Shown: positions 1 to 10,725 of the stretch, in pieces
Numbering within the stretch: position 1 is the first letter of the stretch
Layout: each line of letters opens with the position of its first letter
Assembly (NCBI RefSeq): GCF_963678635.1
Contig: NC_087071.1
Span: 47,166,889-47,230,888, forward strand
Direction: 5' to 3'
From: Symsagittifera roscoffensis
Taxonomy: Eukaryota; Xenacoelomorpha; Acoela; Convolutidae
Length of the DNA: 64,000 bases
Position numbers and translations under genes: made by a program
Notes under the pieces: generated by a model
The model's input: the letters and a program-made list of their open reading frames with translations, nothing else
Databases searched by the model: none
What the model was told of the DNA's origin: nothing

Positions 1-475
1 GTTATACTCGGACGCCAGATTTGCAACATTGAAAGTACCCTGACAGCACCCCACTATTGGGTTGAGAAAATCAATTTGGGTTAGCTTTTTTATCAAAGTT
101 TTTCGAAAAAAAGTCATAAAACATCATATTCCGAGAACTTCAAGGTTTCGAGCCATCACATTTGTAAGCAAGATTCGCAACCTTTCTCTGACGGCACCCA
201 AATGCAAGGTTGACAATTTCATTTAAAGAACTACTTTGTAATTTGGGTTTTCTGTAAAATTTTGAAAGAACCTTATAAATCGTCGTATCCCGTACACTAA
301 AAGGATTTGGGCAATCAAAATTGGAGGTCAAAATCGCAACCCCTGGGGAACCCTGACAACATTTCACTGATAGGCTGCTTATTTTAAACTCGATTAAATA
401 AACACTAAATTCAACTGGAAAATCAAAAAATATATATACTTTTAACCATTGCAATATACGATACAGCTTAAACAT
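1..475. repeat. Dispersed repeat, copy 1 (related to 6,390-7,015)
   Basis: Non-coding AT-rich DNA sharing recognisable blocks with 6,390-7,015: the phrase around 'ggatttgggca' followed by 'cgcaacccctggggaa' and, about 100 bases later, 'atacgatacagcttaa'. Inside the block a shorter degenerate motif recurs (cacatttg..aagattcgcaac...ctctgac), suggesting an internally repetitive satellite-like or transposon UTR sequence. It has no credible coding capacity; the antisense reading frame at 140-475 has no domain and runs through the repeat. The family is not recognised. Confidence 0.55.
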
Positions 476-2525
476 GAAAAAATTCTTTCATTAAAGATGC
501 AAAAATACTATCTTGAAAAAACTTAAACGTGGCGAGATAGTGAAGCTCGCATTTAAACTTAAAAATTACAAAACATTCAACGAGAATTTCACTGAACGAG
601 TAATCTCTAGCGTCTCGAATCTGTTGAACTTTCTAAGTACAGCTTTTAGTTCCTCCCCTTTAAAATCTCATAGACGCCCAAATGCGTGAAGACATTGAGC
701 TTTCAGAGTGTTTTTTGTTCAAAATTTCACCAGTTAAAGTTGTCTATGCTAATAAATATGGCCAATAGACAATTGGAGAAGCTTCAATGAACGCAATCAA
801 ACCGAAAAAAAAAAACAATTGAATAATTTCAAAGAGAACAAAAATGCAAATGAAATTAAAACTCAACTGAACTTAGAAAAACTCAAAATTCACTACGAAA
901 AGTCATATCTGAGTCAGAACAGTCATGCCTGAAAAAAACTACAAAAAGACCTTAAGACCTCAATAAGTGTAATCACTACGTACTTTGACATTTAAAAACG
1001 CCTGTCCTTTTTTATACACAAGTAAAAAAATAGCCAACAGACAGTTGGAAATGAGTCAATGAACGGAAGTTATCATAAAAAAAATAACTGACTTTTCGAA
1101 AAAAAATATATCAAAATAGATGGCCTTAAATCTTTTCGAATTTCTAGAACATTTTGTGATTGACATTGTTTTGATAAAATCAACCGATTTGAGAAAATTG
1201 GATCCATAAGTAAAATTTTTATTTCGCTGGGAAATCTGAAAATTTAATTCCACATTAATTAAATTCCAACTACAGTTCCATCACGCTTTTCCTGACTCTT
1301 TCACTTTTGCTATTCGATAATTGAATATAATTTCCTTTTAGGAAAGGAAACGAACTGAACTGAAATCAAAAGTCAAACCGCGAAAGAGTAAATTTGAGCC
1401 TGAACAAACTTTAAGAATTTTCTTGAAAAAAAAAATTATCGCGACCTATGGAAGAGTCTGAACTATGTTCATCATCTCTTGAAAAATTTGTCTTTTTCTT
1501 ACTAATATCATAATAAATGGCTGAACCGAAAGAAACCTTTTTCTGTATAGACATACATAGTGCGCAGGATATTGTTTATTTTTTTTGTTTATTTTCGTCA
1601 AATATTTTCTATATTCACGAACTTAAATTAGATTTCACTTTGACTTGAAGCCCCCAAGAATCAAAGCTACAGAAGCGTAGAGCGCTAAACTTGATATAGT
1701 TGTTAAACTCCAAATCGCTATTATTTTTCCAATTAATACGAAATAAAATTTTGGCTCTTTTCCAGTTTCCCACCCCCCTCAAAAAATAAAATAAAACTGT
1801 TCAAAAATTGTTCAAACGACTTTTTGCATGTTAAAAATGCTGTTCAAATTTGTTCTACTGTTCACGCTCACACGTTTTAATGCAGTTTATAACATAAAAA
1901 GTCATTTCAAATAGACTTTCATATATTGAATTTCACAAAATATCAAAGGGGGGACTGGAAAAGAGCCAAAATTTTGACAATAGATGGTTATTGAGCTATC
2001 AAACCAACGACAATGAAAATGTATCCAGCGTCAGTTTTTATTGATAAAATGGAAGAAAAAGCACAGACTCCCTCCAATAAAAGTGTTCCAGGACACTGAA
2101 AACAAATTAAAGACAATCCATTTGTTTCAAATGACTAACATGTCATTTTTCCTCCCCCCTCCTCTCACAAAAGCATGATTTTTATGATTAAACGAGTAGT
2201 TTTACACGGTAATACAAGAAGATCAAAGATATCAAAAAGTGGAATAGCAGGCCATTTTTCGTAACAATTCTAACAGTTTGCACAAAATTAGTACCAGAAT
2301 CAACTAATTAAACTAATTTTGTAGCCCATTTTGTGGGAGGTTGGTCTTAGAACAGTGCCACTAATGGCTACACAGCTAGTTAATCACGATACACCCAACG
2401 TCAACGAGAGATGAAAAATGTTCTTGTGCATTATTATACAGCGCATCGGGGCAATCCCTCTCAACATGCCTTTTTAAGTCATAATTTGTGCAAGAGTCTA
2501 TCTAAAAAGCCCTGTGTGTCGAGCA
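476..2525. other. Long AT-rich stretch without recognisable gene
   Basis: About 2 kb of AT-rich sequence with many A and T runs. I see no open frame with protein-like composition, no RNA gene and no clear transposon terminus. It may be intergenic or intronic. Confidence 0.5.
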
Positions 2526-2753
2526 TCACCCGTAAAGCATTCGAAATGAACGCTGAAAACAAAGTCTAACTTTCAAGTGTTTGGAGGAAGTTCTACCGAT
2601 CAACTCAGCTCTTAGATTCTCAGCTTCGGACTTGGTCTCTTGTAATTCCGAGTCCACTAAGACACAGTAGTTAATCAACAGCTGAAGAGCCTCGTCGGCG
2701 TTTCCACCATTTTCAGCAGCCAGCTTCTTGAAGTGACACACTCTTTTTTCCAT
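2526..2753 (-). CDS. Possible exon encoding a helical, coiled-coil-like peptide
   Basis: An ATG at 2,753 opens a frame of about 75 codons on the minus strand. The first 60 residues look like real protein: charged, helical, with a heptad-like pattern (EMEKRV, LQLLINYC, SELQETKSEAENLRAELI). A possible splice donor (GATCG|GTAGAA) follows the codons for AELI, after which the composition becomes less protein-like. No domain is recognised. It could be one exon of a larger gene or a remnant. A weak plus-strand frame overlaps its 5' end. Confidence 0.3.
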   Translation of the reverse strand: MEKRVCHFKKLAAENGGNADEALQLLINYCVLVDSELQETKSEAENLRAELIGRTSSKHLKVRLCFQRSFRMLYG

Positions 2754-2780
2754 TTCGTTACTGGCAACAAACAACTTCGA

Positions 2781-2942
2781 TCAACTATAACAGATTTGTT
2801 TCAAGTTTTGCATTACTCCACGCGTTTGAAAAACAAACCAATGAAAGAGGACGAGCTTAAGCAGATGCAGAATGTTATTCAACTTGTAACAGCAACGGTG
2901 AAAGTTGCCCATGAAATACTATCATATCTGGAAATTATATAG
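2781..2942 (+). CDS. Possible terminal exon, unknown protein
   Basis: A short open stretch ending in TAG has a helical, amphipathic composition (KPMKEDELKQMQNVIQL, then VAHEILSYLEII). An internal ATG lies at 2,841. There is no convincing upstream start, although a 'tttcaag' before 2,800 could act as an acceptor. The function is unknown, and chance openness in AT-rich DNA is a real alternative. Confidence 0.2.
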   Translation, partial: STITDLFQVLHYSTRLKNKPMKEDELKQMQNVIQLVTATVKVAHEILSYLEII

Positions 2943-3517
2943 GTGTAACCTATATACAGTGCTGATTTAAATTATCCGAACGACACGAATAAAAATTGAT
3001 ATCTAAAAAGTGTTTGTCTCAAAAAATTGGGTTAATTTTTGTCGAAATAAGATGTGGACAATGCTTGCTTAGAATTTTATGGAGCAATTTATAAAGCGAA
3101 ACTAAGGCCCAAAATGTTATCCCACAAATGATCATTTTTGGCTTTTTTAGTCATTGAGAAATTACGCCAAAACTATTGGTTCAGTTAGTGACTATATCAA
3201 ATCGATCCTCTTCTGTAGCCCAATAAAGGAGATAATCTTCTCAAGTTTGTATACATCAAACTAGTTTCAAATGAGAGGAAAAAAATGTCATTTTCTACAT
3301 AAAATACCGATTTTTTATATATTAACAATTTTTAATCGTTTTGCGCCAACTTTTAGAGATTATAGTTAAAAATCAGTTAAAAAGATTATGGATGATGCTT
3401 AAGATGGGTCACTAAACTCAATGTGAGCGACCCAATTTAAGCATCATCTGAAATATTTTTAACTAGTCTTGAGAAAAAGAAGAAACACTTTACTTTAATT
3501 ACTATACAGAATAGTCA

Positions 3518-3849
3518 ATGCATTAGTATAGTAACCGTGTAAAATTAATGCATTAGTATAGTAACCGTGTAAAATTAATGCATTAGTATAGTAACCGTGT
3601 AAAATTAATGCATTGGTATAGTAACCGTGTAAAATTAATGCATTAGTATAGTAACCGTGTAAAATTAATGCATTAGTATAGTAACCGTGTAAAATTAATG
3701 CATTGGTATAGTAACCGTGTAAAATTAATGCATTAGTATAGTAACCGTGTAAAATTAATGCATTAGTATAGTAACCGTGTAAAATTAATGCATTAGTATA
3801 GTAACCGTGTAAAATTAATGCATTAGTATAGTAACCGTGTAAAATTAAT
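3518..3849. repeat. 30-bp minisatellite, 11 copies
   Basis: Eleven near-identical head-to-tail 30-bp units, each containing 'cattagtatagtaaccgtgt'. Two units (starting near 3,608 and 3,698) carry cattGg instead of cattAg. Because 30 is a multiple of three, the antisense strand stays open as a decapeptide repeat (ILHGYYTNAL), a by-product and not a gene. The near-perfect identity implies recent expansion or ongoing homogenisation. Confidence 0.95.
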
Positions 3850-4132
3850 GTTAGTAACAAATTTAGATTAGTTACTCATGTTTGAATAAAATGAGACGAA
3901 ATTATCACATCAATAAAATCATCAATTTAGGAATGAAAATGTGAAGTAAAAAATTGTACACCCGTAAAAACTAAAATTATTAAAACATTATCAAACTGAA
4001 CATATAATTGCAAATCAACTAATGAAAACGGAATTCACGCCATGAAATATAGGATAAGATTTCATTTCAGTAGTGTAGAAATCTTTTAATTTTTTATTAA
4101 ACGTTGATGTGGTAATACCAAAACTTCGTTAT

Positions 4133-4357
4133 TTACTGGGCAACGAATTCATTTTTTGACGTCAGGTGAAAACATTTTTTTGAACATTGGTTATCAAATA
4201 TTATTTGGTTTGTGTTTTTCGCTGCCTTCAAAAATTGCGGGTTGTTCTGGAAAAGAATTGGTTTGTCTGTAACCAAGAGCGTCCTGTTCAAAAAATTGGC
4301 AAAATCCATTGGGTTTTGATGAGCTCGAACGTGTTTCCAACTGTCGGCTGGTAGCAT
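4133..4357 (-). pseudogene. BEL/Pao-type retrotransposon fragment (possible)
   Basis: A 74-residue minus-strand frame begins LPADSWKHVRAHQNP and continues to FLNRTLL and NNPQFLKAAK. This resembles the stretch between RNase H and integrase in BEL/Pao polyproteins, where a W-x-H-V...NPAD...SRG motif is followed by L-W-x-x-G-P-x-W/F-L. Key positions deviate (NPMD for NPAD, no SRG, LFQNNPQFL for LWWNGPxFL). No RT or integrase core is visible nearby, so at most it is a short decayed remnant. The assignment rests on motif memory alone. Confidence 0.42.
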
Positions 4358-4476
4358 CTGTTGACTTTTTGCATTAGTAAATATCGACTTGAATTAAAAT
4401 AACTCAAATAAAAGCTATTGTCATATCAATCCAAGCATTGATATTACCAACTTCAGAGTTTTAATTGAATCCATCA

Positions 4477-4821
4477 ATGAACAACCCAAAAACAATTATA
4501 AATAGATCCTGTCTCGAAATACTAAAAGTAGCTAGTCAACAATTGGCTGCGAGTAATGAAATACGAGGTCCTGCTTTCAGTCTTGTCCTGTCACACAAAG
4601 CTGCTCCATTTTCCTTGGTGTGCAGTGGCAAAGAAACTCTTGCTCGTATAGAATCATTCTTGAAAAAAATCCATGCAATTACTCGGGCATCAATAGTGCT
4701 CCGATTGCAGATAAGATTTTTCACGGGGCTCCTATTTCCTTCTCATCTGGGGGATGAAATCGGCCATTTGTATCAGCTTAGCTCTTGTAATGAACAGATG
4801 CTATTTGAACTTTGCTTTTGA
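4477..4821 (+). CDS. Hypothetical protein, ~114 aa
   Basis: An ATG at 4,477 opens 114 codons ending in TGA. The composition is protein-like in its first two thirds (CLEILKVASQQLAASNEI, ETLARIESFLKKIHAIT), then becomes hydrophobic. No domain, signal peptide or membrane helix is convincing. The opposite strand is also open over 62 codons, so chance openness cannot be excluded. No splice signals are needed, and no neighbour suggests a function. Confidence 0.3.
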   Translation: MNNPKTIINRSCLEILKVASQQLAASNEIRGPAFSLVLSHKAAPFSLVCSGKETLARIESFLKKIHAITRASIVLRLQIRFFTGLLFPSHLGDEIGHLYQLSSCNEQMLFELCF

Positions 4822-5784
4822 ATTAGGCAATTTGTATAGTTGGAACTTGTACTAGGTAGGTTGACATTCTGTACAGGTAGGTAGTGCGACCGTACACCAA
4901 AACCCCCTGATGCAGAATGTGCTTGATGTTAGAGCCATAGTATTCAACCATAGTGGTTTTGAGAACAAAATGGCGCATTTTTCCTATTAAAGCCTCGGTG
5001 TTTTCTAAGCTTAGATCGCATGAAATCAATTAAAGAAATAAAAGAACAGTTCAGTATCTAGGTAAACACCAAGTTATTTGCATGACGGTGCAATTTCTAA
5101 AGGTATATTCTTTATATATAATTGCTATTGGAGGTACTATTTAACAGAGGCGAAGCTGAGCTTCGCACATTTTGTGATACAACACGAGAAGAATCGGATA
5201 AAAAATCAAAACTATGGAAAAAAAACAAGATCAATCATAATGAATAAGGCTATTTTGAAGTCAAACTTGACGAGAGTTAAATATGAAAATAGCATCGGAA
5301 GATAATTTAACTAGCGGTAACAAAGGCGAAAATACCATGGCAAAAACTCTTTAAGCCCCAAAAAAACCAACAAGACTTAAGACTTACGAAAAGTTAATCA
5401 GTCCCTTTCACCCTCAAAACACTCAAAAAACTTCATTTGCTCATCATCTGAAACAATATGAGACAGCTAAGCCGATATAATATAGACCAAAACCTATGAA
5501 GCCCAAAAAGGGACAAAAAGACGAAAAAACATTCAGATCAACAAGAAGTTATAACGCCCCTCTCGCCCTCAAAACACAGGCACGCACACACACTTTTTTC
5601 GCTCGTTGAAAGACGCAATATTATGCCGATAAGCCGATACAAAATAGACCAAAACCTATCAAGACGAAAAAAAAAACAAAGACGACAAAAACATGTTGTG
5701 ATGAAAAATTTGAACTATAATTAAGAAATTAAGAATCATAGCATTTGGTGGAAACCAGAGGTGAGCATACAAAATAAGTGAGCA
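4822..5784. repeat. Non-coding region with a short palindromic repeat and a duplicated ~170-bp unit
   Basis: No gene seen. Around 5,144-5,170 lies 'cagaggcgaagctgagcttc', containing the hairpin gcgaagc/gcttcgc. The same motif with similar flanks recurs at 16,053-16,075. Between about 5,395 and 5,700 two degenerate units share 'ccctcaaaacac', 'aagccgata' and 'atagaccaaaacctat', giving a period of roughly 170 bp. A CA/AC run lies at 5,581-5,592. Confidence 0.5.
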
Positions 5785-5882
5785 TTTATTCTGCCAAAAA
5801 TATTTCGTCCTATATTTGAATTGTTTCAATGCTTCCATTGAAACAGTTCAATAATAGGACGAAATCATTTTGGCAGAATAAA
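5785..5882. repeat. Fold-back inverted repeat, arms ~47 bp
   Basis: A left arm starting tttattctgccaaaa and ending tttcaatg is mirrored, with a few mismatches, by a right arm starting cattgaaac and ending ggcagaataaa. Only about 4 bases separate the arms. RNA from this site would form a long, slightly mismatched hairpin. It could be a miniature inverted-repeat element or a hairpin RNA precursor; nothing visible distinguishes these. Confidence 0.7.
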
Positions 5883-6389
5883 GTTTTTAAGAATATATAC
5901 GAAGTCAAGGTTAAAAAATAATACAAACAAGCAGCCGAGATAAATCAGTACGTTGAAAGCTGTAATGAAAAAAACTAAAAATCGAACAACCGATGTAGTT
6001 GGATGGTAAAAACAAAGCAGAAACAGTCGACTAAAAAAACAAAAGCGCCGAAGTCGAAATTTCAAAAAAAAAACCGAAGAAATATCATTTTAAATCGTTG
6101 AACTGAGAATTTATTGGAAAAACACTAATAATGATGTACAGTGGCAGTAATAGACCAATGAGCTCCAATAAACGCACATACTGCATACATTTGTGCTGCA
6201 TGCTTGCTGAAATCTGTGAACAAAGTTATTTACGGGAAAAAAGTCTAGTACCCGATTGCAATACCCTTGCTTATCGCAAGGATAAAGATACACGACATTA
6301 GCAGCCGTACTCTAGCAGCCTCCAACTAAAGGGTTGGGAATTTGAAGAAAGAAAAATAAATTTAATTATTCTGAAAACTTTTTGAAAAA
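5883..6389. other. No gene recognised
   Basis: AT-rich sequence with short spurious frames on the minus strand (5,865-6,065 and 6,111-6,293) that lack protein-like motifs. Confidence 0.4.
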
Positions 6390-7015
6390 AAAACGCAAAA
6401 ATTGTCAGATCTGGAAAACTACAAAGAATTGAACAGTCATATTTGGGGGCTAGATTAGGAACACCTGAAAACACTCTGACAGTCCCCTTCCCCCATTACA
6501 GGGAAAAAGGCTTCAAAAATCAATTGTAATTTGAAAAAAAAAATTTAAATTTGTAACTTCTAATCTCGAAAACTCAAAAGATTTGAGTAGTCATATTTGG
6601 GGGCAAGATTTTCAACCCTTCGAGAGTTCTCTGACACTTTACAATTAAAAGGTCGGGAATTTCAAAATTTGAAAAAAAAAATTGAACTTTTGAGCAGTCA
6701 CATTTGGAGACAAGATTCGCAATCCTTGAGAGTACTCTGACCGCACCAAATTACAGGGTTGGAAACTATTTTTCCAGTTGGAGTTTTCTGAAAAACTGAA
6801 AAAATAATAAAAACTGTCTCACCTCATACACTAACCGGATTTGGGCATTTTTAATTGGAGCCCAAATTCGCAGCCCCTGGGGAAACTTTGACAGCATCCC
6901 TTTAAAGTTGCTATCTTATAAATCGGTGGAACAAACGCTAGATTCAAACTAGTAAATCGAAAAAAAAAAATCTTATGCATTGCATTATACGATATAGCTT
7001 AACCACGCATACATA
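6390..7015. repeat. Dispersed repeat, copy 2, with internal tandem units
   Basis: Three or four degenerate units of about 150 bp each contain 'cagtca(t/c)atttgg', 'aagatt' and 'ctctgac'. They are followed by the block shared with the first 475 bases (ggatttgggca ... cgcagcccctggggaa ... atacgatatagctt). The two copies have the same order and orientation, so this is a genuine dispersed repeat. It has no coding potential. Confidence 0.55.
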
Positions 7016-7561
7016 CGTTATGCCCTTAACTGTTGCACAAAACGCTTAAACAAGGCACGATACGTGTCACGCGCATTTAAATAAAGTATAGATTTATTCA
7101 AAATAAACTACCTACTTATAGCTTGACCTATTCATAGCTATGTTTGTGTCGTCGGAAAGTCTAAACTCTTCGCTAAAATCGTAGACTTTTGGAAGGTCGT
7201 TAATCAATATAGGAAACAGAGGACGCCCAAAGGGATCCCTGCGGGACACGACATTCCAGACTTCACCAATCGTTTCGCCAATTTGTCTGCAGGGCTTCAA
7301 GTTAAATTTCATGCCAAAGCAAAATTTTCACTCACACCAAATTTCTCAATTATGAAACAAAATTATGAAACAAGTAGGTCAAAAGCTTTTATAAATCAAG
7401 TTCTCTTCGGTACTTGAGTTTTATCTCACTGTTACTTTGCCGAAAGCATCAATGTTATTGTTTTCTTTTGGAAACCAAACTGTTTCATTTAAATGAAAGA
7501 AGTAGCTGTTCAAATGATAGTTCAATGAGTTGTTCAGAAATGACTTTCATTTCAGGCTTAG
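7016..7561. other. Non-coding flank ending in the target-site duplication of the family A element
   Basis: No convincing gene. A minus-strand frame at 7,112-7,312 contains PFGRPLFPILINDLPKVYDF, reminiscent of the RT motif where 'PQGSVLGPLLFLIYINDLP' occurs in non-LTR elements, so a tiny RT remnant is possible. The last 13 bases (7,549-7,561, atttcaggcttag) are repeated at 14,681-14,693. Confidence 0.4.
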
Positions 7562-7823
7562 CCTAATTGTTGCGATAAACTTGGTACGCTTGTAAGAAGG
7601 GCCTTTAGAGACGGGATTTTAGAGGGTACGGGATTTTAGAGACAAGCTCGTCAAGCCGCGATACACCCCCTCTACCCGGACATCCCCGCCGGAACCTCCA
7701 CCCGTAAAAAACCAGGTTGTAATCGCTTTCATTTCTTTTTTATTTGTTTTTTAAATCTATTTCTCTACAATCGATTTAACAATCTATTCTTTCTCTTGTT
7801 TTGTCTGTTTTGTACCCTGTTTA

Positions 7824-8345
7824 ATGAATGTCCTTGCCGAAGTACAGGCCGAAGTGGCTACCCTAGTGGAGCAGGAAATTGGTAATAGGAACCTCAAGGA
7901 CCAAGTACTGCAGCCCCTAAGATATCGGAGCCACAGTTCACTCGTACAGAGGTGCAAAACTAGCCGACCTTGCCGCTACTGTCTCGCTCTACCCCTCGCA
8001 GAAACTGAACTGTGTTACTATAGTAGCCGGCTTTAATGATAACTCATCTACGGTTTCAGAGTTTGCTAATGATTTGAGATTTTTAATAAATTTGATAATT
8101 CATAAGTTTAACCCAAATGTGCTTATTATCCCCAAAACCATCCTCTCTGCAAATAATCACTTCATAAACAGAAAACTTGGTGCTTTAAATAATTCTTTGT
8201 TTCGCCTTATTAATACATATTACCACTCAAGAATTCGAATTTTTCCCCCAATCTAAACGTTAATTTTAGTGCTAATATGTTTTGTAAAGATGGTATTCAT
8301 TTTTCCTTTTATGGGAAAAAAAGTTTCAGTTTATTGCTCGCTCAG
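7824..8345 (+). pseudogene. SGNH-hydrolase (esterase) domain remnant of family A
   Basis: Read across two frames, this region shows the later blocks of an SGNH/GDSL hydrolase. YRGAKLADLAA and VTIVAGFNDNSS correspond to block III (G-x-N-D). After about 60 residues and a frame change near 8,250, KDGIHFSFYGKKS supplies block V (D-G-x-H). The GDS nucleophile block is not visible; the first 100 bases read differently in each frame. Esterase domains are known in the first ORF of CR1-like and some other non-LTR elements, where they probably act in RNP or membrane association. Here the frame is broken, so this is a relic. Confidence 0.6.
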
Positions 8346-8393
8346 CCAACTTGTATATATTCACCATAAATTTACCCTCCTCGCTGCCAAATT

Positions 8394-9182
8394 ATGGCCG
8401 ATCAAACGCACTGCCACATTTGCAAACGCCACCTCCGAAAAGGAGGCATATCGTGTGTCATTTGCAAAGCATACATACATGTCTCATGTAGCGGGCTACA
8501 GAGCAGCAAATTTTATTACGCTGGTTTCTCCTGCATACAATGCACTCCCGAGAACTTTGCAAAAGGGCCTAAATCCACAAACAGACCAACAAGCACAGCC
8601 CCCATCACAACTCAAAAAGAGACATCACCGACAACACCTGAAACAAACGCACTGCCCAACGCAAAACAATCTTATCCATCGCCCCCAGCAATCACTACAG
8701 TCCCCTTCGACCCCTGGAAACTTATTGACCAAGAACTCGAAATTGAAATAAATGACATATACAAAAATGTCATTAACTGGAAACCGCGCTTCATAGTTCT
8801 AAACAAGAACAAGCCCGGTTTTCAATTCATAGAATTACTGAACCAGCAGCTGTTGTCATTAGTAGAAGAAACACCAAATTCTAATGTCGCAATGAAATCA
8901 GCAATGATTCTCCCACATCTGCTACTCCCCAAAACTAAATCAGAAACAAACGTATCAAATTCCAAAACACTGAGCCGCCGCATATGGAAGCAAGGCTTAT
9001 TAGACGAACTTTTCACTGAAGCGAAAGCTCTCCAAATTAGACATCCAAAACAGAAGAAGTCCGAAGTAAATGAGGAAGTTAAGCAATTCGATAAACTAAA
9101 GTACAGGCAAATTATCTCCCGCCATTGGCTGCCTTTCAGACAAGAAAACAAAAGGAGTACTTCCCCTAAACGAAGTCATTGA
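8394..9182 (+). pseudogene. Family A main ORF, N-terminal part: PHD finger and linker
   Basis: ATG at 8,394 opens 262 codons. Residues about 7-50 form a PHD-type zinc finger: CHIC, then CVIC, HVSC and CIQC in C4HC3 spacing. A proline/threonine-rich linker follows, then a helical region (residues ~110-250) typical of the segment before RT in this class. The frame ends at TGA 9,180-9,182, before the RT fingers, and the coding signal continues in other frames. PHD fingers bind histone tails or act as protein docking modules; in a retrotransposon this suggests chromatin targeting, which is inference. The block is truncated by frameshift, not by design. Confidence 0.7.
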
Positions 9183-9700
9183 AGGAAAAACAGTCCTTAA
9201 TATCCTGAAAGAAAAACACCCCCCACCAAAACAGCGAACACTAACTATTCAACTGAATTAAATGAAGACACAATGTCATACCACCCCTCTAAATTCGAAC
9301 AAATAAACGACAAGACAGTTCGAGAATCAACCCTGAAAACGCACGGAAGCCACGGTCGCTCAGGTCTAAATGCGTGCGAATGCAGAAGGATATTAACTCA
9401 CTTCAACCAGACATCCATTGAGCTTTGCAAAACAATTGCTAAATTATTCTATACAATAGCAAGTAAAGTTGTCCCCCATGAAAACTTAATAGCATACAAC
9501 TCGTGTCACCTGATAGCTCTGGAAAAAAAATCCAGGGGTACGGCCCATTGGTATAGGCGAGGTTCTGAGAAGAATTGGCAAAATAATCACCCAATGTATA
9601 CAATCAGACATTAAAAATCTCGGAAAAAAATTACAACTCTGCTTAGGCCAGAAGTGTGGAATCGAATATGTTATCCACAGCTTGAGGAAGGAGTTTGAGA
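9183..9700 (+). pseudogene. Family A RT, fingers region, frameshifted
   Basis: The coding signal passes through several frames. One frame carries SGLNACECRRILTHFNQTS, NENLIAYNS-like and HLIALEKK. Another carries the conserved 'RPIGIGEVLRRI' box near 9,543-9,580 that precedes the palm in these RTs. At least two frameshifts and stops separate it from the PHD part and from the palm segment at 9,701. Confidence 0.6.
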
Positions 9701-10686
9701 AACCGGAAACGGAAGCCATACTACTTATTGATGCAGAAAACGCCTTCAACTCGCTCAATAGAGAACTTGCTCTAAAAAATGTAGAAATCCTTTGTCCGGC
9801 ACTACATCATGCGCTGGCCAACTCATATAAACATCCCTCAAATCTATATGTCAATAACACGGTTTTGATATCTACCGAAGGCACAACGCAAGGTGATCCC
9901 CTCGCAATGGCTATGTACGGAATTGGAATAATCCCACTGATTGAGCTCATGCAAAAATCAAATATCACCCAAAAATGGTACGCAGATGATGGAAGCGCTG
10001 CAGGTGATCTTAGGAGTCTCCGTGCAATACTGGACAACCTAGATGTGCACGGAAAGGCTTTCGAGTACAATGTGAAGCCTTTCAAGTGTCAACTCATAAT
10101 AAAGGAAAACTGTCGTGAAAGCGCCAAAAAAGTATTCGAAGTCACAAATATTACAATGGTAGATGGTTTTAGAGTCCTTGGATCGGTCATAGGAACACCA
10201 TCAGCATGCGATAAGTACATCGCAAGCGAAATTGAAAAAGCAGCTACCCTAACTGAAAAGCTTTCTAAAATAGCTAAAACATCACCACAAAATGCGTACT
10301 CCTGCTACAAAAATGGAGTTCAAAATAAATTAAGCTTTCTAACCAGAACAACTCCGGAAGCATTTAAGAAAATGAATGAAATTGAGAAAAACGTAAGACA
10401 GCATCTACTTACTAGTATTACTAGTAAAAACCATATAACCGATGAAGATCGCAACCTTTTTGCACTACCACTAAGAATGGGAGGATTAGACCTCCTCAGT
10501 CCCACGGACTTTTCCAAAAATTATGAGAGGTCACAAGCCATTTGTGATCCGTTAGAAAACAGTGATACAGAAAAAGCTGAAACGGAACAAACTCTGATAA
10601 AAAGAAACATCAAAACTGAGAAAAAGAACATCACACTCTCAAAAAATCTAAAATTATGGAAAATTGCTCATCAGAGAAAAAACTAA
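9682..10686 (+). pseudogene. RT palm/thumb, tandem unit 1
   Basis: 334 open codons. Visible RT motifs are ILLIDAENAFNSLNRE (motif A, catalytic Asp), EGTTQGDPLAMAMYGIG (motif B) and KWYADDGSAAG (motif C, YADD). A thumb-like helical region with GGLDLLSPTDF follows. This unit retains the best-preserved frame but lacks the fingers in frame and stops at the junction with unit 2, so it cannot make a complete polymerase. Confidence 0.85.
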
Positions 10687-10725
10687 CAATAAATCTAGCG
10701 TCACAAAAAGGAGCATCGTCACAGA

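Noticed and set aside
3518-3849. CRISPR-like array
   Set aside because: Units are contiguous without spacers, and the window is eukaryotic.
3495-3860. 121-codon repetitive peptide on the minus strand
   Set aside because: Product of the 30-bp minisatellite, a multiple of three; no flanking coding signal.
7112-7312. RT motif fragment (FPILINDLP)
   Set aside because: Only one short motif and no neighbouring RT blocks; mentioned with its region but not called as a gene.
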